Shown: piece by piece, positions 15,805 through 22,188 of the stretch
Numbering within the stretch: position 1 is the stretch's first letter
Layout of the letters: the number at the start of each line of letters is the position of its first letter
Assembly: GCF_915070105.1 (NCBI RefSeq)
Contig: NZ_CAJZFJ010000007.1
Coordinates: 1 to 46,896 of the forward strand
Length of the DNA: 46,896 nt
Direction of reading: 5' to 3'
DNA from: an uncultured Porphyromonas sp.
GTDB lineage: Bacteria; Bacteroidota; Bacteroidia; Bacteroidales; Porphyromonadaceae
Translations under genes and position numbers: made by a program
Notes under the pieces: generated by a model
Told to the model about the DNA's origin: nothing
Database searches by the model: none
The model's input: the letters and a program-made list of their open reading frames with translations, nothing else

Positions 15805-16404
15805 CTAGGGCTCGCTCTGTTCTGCTCCCGCAGCCTCCTCCTTGAGGAGTGCTGCGACCTCCTCTAGCTGGGTGTACCACTCCTCTCCGAAGGCTCGGAT
15901 AAGAGGAGCCTTGAGGAACTGGTAGACGGGTAGCTGAAGCTGGCGGCCACGCTTGAGGGCACACTTGCAGAGCGACCACTTGTGGTAGTTCACCGCAGTG
16001 AAGTCCCGATAACGTGTCAAGCGGATGGGATAGAGCTGACAGCTGATGGGCTTGATGAAGTCGCTCTTGCCCTCGTAGTAGACCTTCTCGTAGGCGCACT
16101 GGCAGTTGCCGTGCTCGTCGTAGGTCGTGAAGACGCAGTCCTTGCCCTCCACGATCGAGGTGACTTCGTCGCCATCCTCATCCAGGTAGCTCACCCCCTG
16201 CTCTCTGATGATCTCCAGCGCCTGTGGCGATAGGAGGTGCTCGATGAGGGGCAGGTGCTTCCTCAGGAGCTCCGCCTCCCCCGGCTCTAGTGGGGCTCCA
16301 CTATCTCCCTCCACACAGCAGGCACCCTTGCAGGCGGCATAGTCACAGGCGAAGAGTACATCGAAGACGTCTTGGCTGACGATCTTATCCTCTATCTGGA
16401 TCAT
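15805..16404 (-). CDS. DUF3109 family cysteine-rich protein
   Basis: A 199-residue cytosolic protein with many cysteines in a conserved order. It has 'FACDYAACKGACCVEGDSGAPL' at about 18-39, 'GKDCVFT..EHGNCQCAYEK' near 87-106, 'KPISCQLYPIRL' and 'YHKWSLCKCAL'. This is the DUF3109 pattern, widespread in Bacteroidetes and related to YkgJ-type metal-chelating proteins; metal or Fe-S binding is likely but unproven. It begins 9 bases after the end of mraY on the same strand, so it is probably translated from the murE-mraY transcript. Confidence 0.85.
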   Translation of the reverse strand: MIQIEDKIVSQDVFDVLFACDYAACKGACCVEGDSGAPLEPGEAELLRKHLPLIEHLLSPQALEIIREQGVSYLDEDGDEVTSIVEGKDCVFTTYDEHGNCQCAYEKVYYEGKSDFIKPISCQLYPIRLTRYRDFTAVNYHKWSLCKCALKRGRQLQLPVYQFLKAPLIRAFGEEWYTQLEEVAALLKEEAAGAEQSEP

Positions 16405-16413
16405 GGGCTGGGG

Positions 16414-17682
16414 CTAGCGGATCTTGAGGGTCACGATGGTGAGCACCGCTAGGATGATCCCTATGAGCCAGAAGCGCATGGTGAGCTTAGCCTCGGGCAC
16501 CTTGTCCACAGGACGCTTCAGTAGGCTATTGGTAGCTGCTCCACCGGGGAGCTGGAAGTGGTGGTGCAGGGGAGCCATCTTGAAGACACGTACCCCTGTG
16601 CCCGTACGATGGCGGGTGTACTTATAGTAGAAGCGCTGGATGAACGAAGAGGTAAACTCTGCGATGAAGACTCCGCAGAGGATGGGCAGTAGGAGCTCCT
16701 TACGGATGAGGATTGCAAAGACCCCGATGATACCCCCGAGAGCAAGGCTTCCCGTATCCCCCATGAAGACCTGCGCAGGGTAAGAATTGTACCAGAGGAA
16801 GCCTACCGTTGCCCCCACGAGTGTGGCGGCGAAGATCACGAGCTCCTCCGCTCCGGGGATAAACATTGTATTCAGATAGCCTGCCATATCGTGGTGCGAA
16901 GAGACGTAGGCCAATATCCCGAGCACAACCCCAACGATAGCCGAGGAGCCTGAGGCGAGGCCATCGACACCATCGGTGAGGTTCACGCCATTGGATAGGA
17001 GCATCACGACGACGACCGTCATCATAATGAAGATCGTGACCCCAAGGATCTTCTTCACCCCTGGGTCATCGATAGGCAAGATCTCGGAGTAGTCGAGGTT
17101 ATTGTCCTTGACGAAGGGCACTGAGGTCTGGAAGCTCTTCGTGTCCGTCGTCTCGAAGCGGATCTCTCGGGTATTTCCCTCACGTACGACCTCGCTATTG
17201 CGCTTGATCACGACTGAGGGGCTGAGGTAGAGCGTGACCCCGACGATGAGGCCGAGGACTACCTGCCCAAAGATCTTGTAGTGTTCCTTCAGCCCGTTCT
17301 TATCCTTCTTGAAGACCTTGATATAGTCGTCGGCGAAGCCCAGTAGCCCCATCAATATGGTCGTCACGATCATCAGGATGATGTAGATATTGTCCAGACG
17401 AGCGAAGAGGAGCGTAGGGATGAGGATAGCTAGGATGATGATGATACCGCCCATCGTGGGGGTACCCTTCTTGGTCTGTTCTCCCTCGAGGCCGAGGTCT
17501 CTCACGAGCTCACCGATCTGCCTACGCCGCAGGTACTTGATGAGGCGACCGCCCCAGATCGTACTAATGAGTAGGGAGAGGATGATCGCCATACCTACAC
17601 GGAAGGAGACGTAGGTAAAGAGACGAGAGAATGGGAAGACAATCCCCTGGTCAGAGAGAAAATCGACTAAGTGATAGATCAT
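16414..17682 (-). CDS. mraY: Phospho-N-acetylmuramoyl-pentapeptide-transferase
   Basis: Integral membrane enzyme that transfers phospho-MurNAc-pentapeptide from UDP to undecaprenyl phosphate, making lipid I. The 422-residue product has about ten membrane segments, 'TKKGTPTMGGI' at 70-80, the catalytic Asp pair in FADDYIKV (118-119), NLTDGVDGLA with Asp237, and 'MAPLHHHFQLPG' near the C-terminus. It is longer than E. coli MraY (360) because of a hydrophilic insert at roughly 155-210, which I recall as usual in Bacteroidetes. It follows murE by 22 bases. In most bacteria murD comes next; here a DUF3109 gene does. Confidence 0.96.
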   Translation of the reverse strand: MIYHLVDFLSDQGIVFPFSRLFTYVSFRVGMAIILSLLISTIWGGRLIKYLRRRQIGELVRDLGLEGEQTKKGTPTMGGIIIILAILIPTLLFARLDNIYIILMIVTTILMGLLGFADDYIKVFKKDKNGLKEHYKIFGQVVLGLIVGVTLYLSPSVVIKRNSEVVREGNTREIRFETTDTKSFQTSVPFVKDNNLDYSEILPIDDPGVKKILGVTIFIMMTVVVVMLLSNGVNLTDGVDGLASGSSAIVGVVLGILAYVSSHHDMAGYLNTMFIPGAEELVIFAATLVGATVGFLWYNSYPAQVFMGDTGSLALGGIIGVFAILIRKELLLPILCGVFIAEFTSSFIQRFYYKYTRHRTGTGVRVFKMAPLHHHFQLPGGAATNSLLKRPVDKVPEAKLTMRFWLIGIILAVLTIVTLKIR

Positions 17683-17704
17683 GCTTCGTTTGCGTTTGGG
17701 TGGT

Positions 17705-19180
17705 TTATGCTTCGTGGGAAATCTGCTCTAGGACGATCTCTCGATCGTCGAAGTGATGGCGCACGCCATCTATCTCCTGATAGGTCTCATGCCCCTTGCC
17801 AGCAATGAGGATGATATCCCCCTGCCCAGCGAGCATGGTGGCCGTGCGTATGGCCTCGGCTCGGTCGGTGATGGTGAGTGTACGGGAGAGCTCCTCGGGG
17901 CTAAGCCCAGCCTTCATCTCCTCGATGATGGTCTCGGGGCGTTCGCTGCGGGGGTTGTCCGAGGTCAGCAGGAGGCGGTCACAGCGCAGTGCAGCCTCGT
18001 GAGCCATGATGGGACGCTTCCCTCGGTCACGATCGCCCCCACAGCCCACGACACAGAGCACCTTGGCTCCCTCGGCCTTGATCTCGTGGATCGTCTCTAG
18101 GACATTGATGAGGGCATTGGGTGTATGCGCATAGTCTACGATGGCGATGTAGCCACGGCGGGGCGAGAGCAGAGTCTGGAATCGTCCATCCACAGCCGTC
18201 AGTTCGCTCACCCGTCGGAGCACCTCGTCCCGATCCATGCCGAGCAGTAGGGCGGCGGTGTAGACAGCGAGGATATTGTAGACGTTGAACTCACCGATCA
18301 GCCGAATGAGTACCTGCCGTCCCCCCAGCTCGATCTCCGTGCCGTAGGGGTGGCACTCTAGGATGCGAGCCTTGTGGTCGGCGACACTACGTAGAGCGTA
18401 GGTGTATCGCTTGGCTCGGGTGTTCTGGAGCATCACGAGCCCATTCTTGTCATCGACATTCGTTAGGGCAAAGGCCTCCTTGTCCAGCTGGTCGAAGAAG
18501 CTCTTCTTTGCCCTCAGATACTCGGCGAAGGTGCCGTGGTAGTCTAGGTGATCACGGGTCAGGTTCGTAAAGATCCCCCCACGATAATGCACGCCAGCTA
18601 CACGGTGCTGAGCCAGCGCATGCGAACTCACCTCCATAAATACGTGGGTACAGCCTGCATCCCTCATTCGCCCGAGGAGCTTCTGTAGCTCGGGGGCGGA
18701 GGGGGTAGTGTGGGTCGAGGGGATCGCCTCGTCCTCCACGTAGTTGCATACCGTACTAATGAGTCCACAGCGGTAACCTGCCGAACGGAAGAGACGGAAG
18801 AGCAGTGTCGCAATCGTCGTCTTTCCGTTGGTCCCAGTCACCCCGATGACGATGAGTTCCTCTGAAGGGTCGCCATACCAATGGGAGCTCATGATACCGA
18901 GCGCCTCAGCCGTGCTCTCTACCTCTATATATAGGATATGGGGCTGGGGGTCGATGGGTAGCTCCTCGACGAGGACAGCTACAGCTCCAGCCTCGATAGC
19001 GCTGGGGATAAAGAGGTGCCCATCGGCATGTACCCCACGCAGGGCGACGAAGAGCGTCCCTGGTTCTACTCGTCTGGAGTCCTCGGTGATCTGTAGGATC
19101 TCTGTCTGCTCAAGTTCCTCTACGGGACTTGTAGTCTTATAGCTTAGACCTTGTAGGAGGTCTACTAATTTCCTTGCCAT
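17705..19180 (-). CDS. murE: UDP-MurNAc-tripeptide synthetase (meso-DAP adding)
   Basis: Adds the third stem amino acid to UDP-MurNAc-L-Ala-D-Glu using ATP. The 491-residue product has 'ITEDSRRVEPGTLFVALRG' in the N-terminal domain, the ATP loop VTGTNGKTT (114-122), 'THTTPSAPELQ', 'LTRDHLDYHGT' in the central domain, and 'LTSDNPRSERPETII' in the C-terminal domain. The DNPR motif indicates meso-diaminopimelate as substrate. The start at 19180 matches family length and lies 18 bases after a perfect TACCTTTG box. ftsI, which usually precedes murE, is absent; a 1 kb gene-free repeat region is upstream instead. It is first in an operon with mraY and DUF3109. Confidence 0.96.
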   Translation of the reverse strand: MARKLVDLLQGLSYKTTSPVEELEQTEILQITEDSRRVEPGTLFVALRGVHADGHLFIPSAIEAGAVAVLVEELPIDPQPHILYIEVESTAEALGIMSSHWYGDPSEELIVIGVTGTNGKTTIATLLFRLFRSAGYRCGLISTVCNYVEDEAIPSTHTTPSAPELQKLLGRMRDAGCTHVFMEVSSHALAQHRVAGVHYRGGIFTNLTRDHLDYHGTFAEYLRAKKSFFDQLDKEAFALTNVDDKNGLVMLQNTRAKRYTYALRSVADHKARILECHPYGTEIELGGRQVLIRLIGEFNVYNILAVYTAALLLGMDRDEVLRRVSELTAVDGRFQTLLSPRRGYIAIVDYAHTPNALINVLETIHEIKAEGAKVLCVVGCGGDRDRGKRPIMAHEAALRCDRLLLTSDNPRSERPETIIEEMKAGLSPEELSRTLTITDRAEAIRTATMLAGQGDIILIAGKGHETYQEIDGVRHHFDDREIVLEQISHEA

Positions 19181-19206
19181 TACCTTTGAAAATGTCTACA
19201 AAGGTA
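19181..19206. promoter_or_regulatory. Inverted pair of TACCTTTG boxes, murE promoter
   Basis: TACCTTTG (19181-19188) and CAAAGGTA (19199-19206) are exact inverted repeats 10 bases apart. The right box reads TACCTTTG on the minus strand and is placed to drive murE, with a very short leader. The left box faces away on the plus strand, where no gene follows for 1 kb. Confidence 0.55.
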
Positions 19207-19244
19207 CTCTTTCGCCGCCTAATAAGTATAGCCTCACCTCCATC

Positions 19245-19665
19245 CCTACCTAGTGCCCCACCTCTCACTCCACCGACAAGGCCTACCCGAGCCCTACCTA
19301 CCCCCACCGCCCACTCCGCAGACACCACCATCCAGCCCTACCTAGCTCTCTCCCCTATACCACAGAGTACACCTACCTCATCCCTGCCTAGCTCTCGCCC
19401 CCATACCACAGACAGCACCTACCCCAGCCCTACCTAGCTCCCACCCCCATACCACGGACAGCGCCTACCCCAGCCCTACCTAGCTCTCTCCCCCATACCA
19501 CGGACAGCACCTACCCCATACCTACCTAACTCCCACCTCCCATACCACAGACTACACCTACCCCAGCCCTACCTAGCTCCCACCTCCCACTCCACAGACA
19601 GCACCTACCCTAGCCCTACCTAGCTCCCACCGATCCAGCCACAGAGAGCACGCTACAGCCACAGA
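19245..19665. repeat. 46-47 bp tandem repeat array upstream of murE
   Basis: Units start with CCTACCTAG or close variants at 19245, 19293, 19337, 19383, 19429, 19475, 19521, 19568 and 19615. Spacing is 46 in the middle, 47 at 19521-19615, and 44-48 at the degenerate left edge. Internal landmarks are ATACCACAGACAGCACCTAC and its variants. The unit length is not a multiple of three, and no frame is open across the array. The minus strand is G-rich with many GGG/GGGG runs. Confidence 0.9.
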
Positions 19666-19721
19666 GAGCTCCCACCTCATACGATCTATATATGTACAGC
19701 CTTCGCACACCTTATTATTAG

Positions 19722-19757
19722 ACCTATTGCACCTATTGGACCTATTAGTCCTATTAT
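19722..19757. repeat. Four 9 bp repeats (CCTATT units)
   Basis: ACCTATTGC, ACCTATTGG, ACCTATTAG and TCCTATTAT follow directly one after another. Minus-strand frames across them give meaningless periodic peptides. Confidence 0.75.
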
Positions 19758-19837
19758 CTCGCCCCATCTCGCCCATTCCGAGAGCCCGATCAGAGGCACG
19801 ATACACCCCCTTAGGAGCAGGCATACCGAGACCGATA

Positions 19838-19860
19838 TCATCACCTCAAATAGGTGATGA
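19838..19860. repeat. Small hairpin next to the 23 bp array
   Basis: TCATCACCT (19838-19846) and AGGTGATGA (19852-19860) form a perfect 9 bp stem with a 5-base loop. It abuts the left arm of the 23 bp array. Confidence 0.6.
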
Positions 19861-20021
19861 AAAACGCTCTCAGTAAGAACGCACATACGCTCTCGGTAAG
19901 AACGCACATGCGCTCTCGGTAAGGGCGCAAGGACGCTCTCGGTAAGAGCGCATGTGCGTTCTTACCGAGAGCGTTTTGCCCTCCTCGGAATGCCTGATAC
20001 AGAGCTCACTACGAGGTAGGG
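19861..20021. repeat. 23 bp tandem array with inverted ends, dispersed element copy 1
   Basis: Units beginning CGCTCTC start at 19865, 19888, 19911 and 19934, an exact 23 bp period, and a fifth 23 bp stretch (19957-19979) carries the core inverted. The ends 19861-19886 and 19952-19977 are inverted repeats of 26 bp with one mismatch. The tail 19971-20021 resembles 37682-37731. Confidence 0.85.
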
Positions 20022-20231
20022 TTTGACCAGCTGTATACCTCCCTTCCTCGCCATTCCCAAGGAGGGAGATAGACAGGGAGGCAGATTGGCGATAGGGCTT
20101 TCGGTATCATATTTGATATATAGGGGGTGCATAGAGCCGATGTACGACAGCCCTTCCCCTGCATACGAGGTAGGCGGAGGTGGCTTGCGCCATAGGCTAA
20201 CGAACTTGACAACAACATAAAAGACAATAAT

Positions 20232-20819
20232 ATGAGTGAAGAAATCAAGGAGCCTCACACCGATATAGAGGAGCCCCTAGAGCAGCAGAGTAAGACAGAG
20301 TGTCAGAGCGAGATACCCTCTGAGGAGGTCGCTACGGAAAATTTGTCAGAGGGAACACCTTCCCCCGAGAGCGAGGAAAAACGCCTTCGCACCGAACTAG
20401 ACAAGCTTCGGGACACCCACATGCGTCTCGTCGCCGAGTATGACAACTACCGCAAGCGTACCCTCAAGGAGAAGAGCGAACTCATCCGTAGCGGTGGCGA
20501 GAAGGTACTAGGTGACCTCCTACCCGTCGTGGATGACCTCGACATAGCCCTACAGAACCTCGACAAGGCTACCGACCTAGAGGCTCTCAAGGAGGGGATG
20601 CACCTCATCCACACGAAGTTCCTTGACTACCTCATGCGTCAGGGTGTACGCCCCATAGAGACCGCAGGACAGCCCTTCGACGAGGAGCTTCACGAGGCCA
20701 TCGCCACCTTCCCTGCCCCCGAGGAGGCTCAGAAGGGCAAGGTCATCGACTGCGTCAAGAAGGGCTACACACTCCACGATAAGGTACTGCGCCACGCCTC
20801 CGTCGTCGTCGGCCAGTAA
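20232..20819 (+). CDS. grpE: Nucleotide exchange factor GrpE
   Basis: Releases ADP from DnaK during the chaperone cycle. The 195-residue product has an acidic, low-complexity N-terminus (about 1-55), then a long coiled coil with 'LRTELDKLRDTHMRLVAEYDNYRKRTLKEK' (about 55-85). The C-terminal beta domain contains 'VRPIETAGQPFDEELHEAI' and 'KGYTLHDKVLRHASVVVGQ', the usual GrpE ending. It precedes dnaJ by 27 bases in an operon. hrcA and a CIRCE operator are not visible; dnaK is not in the window. Confidence 0.96.
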   Translation: MSEEIKEPHTDIEEPLEQQSKTECQSEIPSEEVATENLSEGTPSPESEEKRLRTELDKLRDTHMRLVAEYDNYRKRTLKEKSELIRSGGEKVLGDLLPVVDDLDIALQNLDKATDLEALKEGMHLIHTKFLDYLMRQGVRPIETAGQPFDEELHEAIATFPAPEEAQKGKVIDCVKKGYTLHDKVLRHASVVVGQ

Positions 20820-20846
20820 CAAGCAGGAAGAGAAAGGAAACAGCAA

Positions 20847-22001
20847 ATGGCAACAAAGAGAGATTACTACGAAATACTAGGTGTCAGCAAGGGAGCTAGC
20901 GACGAGGAGCTGAAGAAGGCCTACCGCAAGCTCGCCATCAAGTACCACCCAGATAAGAACCCAGGAGATAAGGAGGCCGAGGAGAAGTTCAAGGAGCTCG
21001 CCGAGGCCTATGATGTACTGAGCGACCCACAGAAGCGTCAGCGATACGACCAGTTCGGCCACGCAGGCGTAGGTAGCAGTGCTGCTGGAGGCGGTGGCTT
21101 CGCAGGCGGAGGGATGTCCATGGATGATATCTTCAGCCGCTTCGGCGACCTCTTCGGGGGCGGTGGCTTTGACTTCGGTGGCTTCGGAGGGTTTGGTGGC
21201 GGAGGACGTCAGGTGCTCCGTGGCTCAGACCTTAGGGCACGTGTACGCCTCTCCCTAGAGGAGATCGACAAGGGCGTAGAGAAGAAGCTCAAGGTAAAGA
21301 AGCAAGTCGCCTGCTCACACTGTCACGGTGAGGGCACCAGCGACAAGGACGGCAAGCAGACCTGTGGCACCTGCCACGGCTCAGGTATGGTCATCTCCGC
21401 ACAGAGAGGGATCTTCGGGATGGTACAGACCCAGAGCGTCTGCCCTACCTGTGAGGGTACGGGTGAGGTGATCACCAAGCCCTGCTCGTTCTGTAAGGGC
21501 AAGGGGACTCAGATCGGTGAGGAAGTCGTCACCTTCAGCATTCCCGCTGGCGTAGCCGAAGGGATGCAACTCAACGTACAGGGCAAGGGGAACGCTGCCC
21601 CACGAGGAGGTGTACCCGGAGACCTACACGTGATCATCCAGGAGGAGGAAGACCCCAACCTCATCCGCAACGGCAACGACCTCATCTACAACCTCCTCAT
21701 CTCCATCCCCACAGCCGCCCAAGGTGGCTCCGTGGAGGTACCCACCATCGGAGGTAAGGCTCGTGTAAACATCGCTGCTGGCACACAGCCCGGCAAGGTG
21801 CTCCGACTCAGGAGCAAGGGCCTGCCCTCTGTCAATGGCTACGGACGAGGCGACCTGCTGGTCAATGTCAATGTCTTCATCCCCAAGCTGGATGAGAAGG
21901 CAGACGCAGGAGTACTGGGTGAGATGTCGAGCTCGGCCTTCCAGCCCACAGAAGAGGCGCGCAAGGAGATCGACCGCCACTACCGACAGATGCTTCGCTA
22001 A
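20847..22001 (+). CDS. dnaJ: Chaperone protein DnaJ
   Basis: Hsp40 co-chaperone that delivers substrates to DnaK and stimulates its ATPase. The 384-residue product has a J domain with HPD at 34-36, and a Gly/Phe-rich region (about 72-120, with many GGGF repeats). Four zinc modules follow: CSHCHGEG, CGTCHGSG, CPTCEGTG and CSFCKGKG. The C-terminal substrate domains contain 'VTFSIPAGVAEGMQL' and 'VEVPTIGGKARVNI'. It is a type I DnaJ of normal length. It lies in an operon with grpE and ends at a 19 bp perfect hairpin. Confidence 0.97.
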   Translation: MATKRDYYEILGVSKGASDEELKKAYRKLAIKYHPDKNPGDKEAEEKFKELAEAYDVLSDPQKRQRYDQFGHAGVGSSAAGGGGFAGGGMSMDDIFSRFGDLFGGGGFDFGGFGGFGGGGRQVLRGSDLRARVRLSLEEIDKGVEKKLKVKKQVACSHCHGEGTSDKDGKQTCGTCHGSGMVISAQRGIFGMVQTQSVCPTCEGTGEVITKPCSFCKGKGTQIGEEVVTFSIPAGVAEGMQLNVQGKGNAAPRGGVPGDLHVIIQEEEDPNLIRNGNDLIYNLLISIPTAAQGGSVEVPTIGGKARVNIAAGTQPGKVLRLRSKGLPSVNGYGRGDLLVNVNVFIPKLDEKADAGVLGEMSSSAFQPTEEARKEIDRHYRQMLR

Positions 22002-22068
22002 GCACGATACACCCTCGGGTGATTATTCCCCCGAGCCCCTTTCCCTACGGGGAAGCAGAGCCACAAAA

Positions 22069-22111
22069 GACAGCCCCCGATACACCGCTCTTCGGTGTAT
22101 CGGGGGCTGTC
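22069..22111 (+). terminator. Strong terminator after dnaJ
   Basis: A perfect 19 bp stem (22069-22087 with 22093-22111) and 5-base loop, followed by TTATTT. It lies between dnaJ and the convergent rnr gene and could act on both strands. Confidence 0.9.
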
Positions 22112-22188
22112 TTATTTAGTTGGGAACTACTCCTCCCGCACTCGTCCCCCCCTTAGGGAAGGAGGCGAAGGGAGGCGAAGGCAAGAGC

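Larger units (their letters stand above)
19181..20231. other. 1.05 kb gene-free region with several repeat families
   Basis: Divergent region between murE (minus) and grpE (plus). In order it holds an inverted pair of promoter boxes (19181-19206), a 46-47 bp tandem array (19245 to about 19665), four 9 bp repeats (19722-19757), a 9 bp hairpin (19838-19860), a 23 bp tandem array closed by an inverted unit (19861-19977), and a tail shared with 37682-37731. Open frames across it follow the repeats and are not credible genes. Confidence 0.75.

Noticed and set aside
19174..19437. Plus-strand open frame across the 46 bp array
   Set aside because: Its Pro/Ser/Thr-rich sequence only reflects the C-rich repeats, the unit length is not a multiple of three, and it overlaps the murE start.
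19573..19907. Minus-strand frames with periodic NR/IG peptides
   Set aside because: The periodic peptides come from the 9 bp repeats; no conserved domain, start context or continuation.
19865..19979. CRISPR array
   Set aside because: The 23 bp units follow each other directly without spacers, and no cas gene is in the window.
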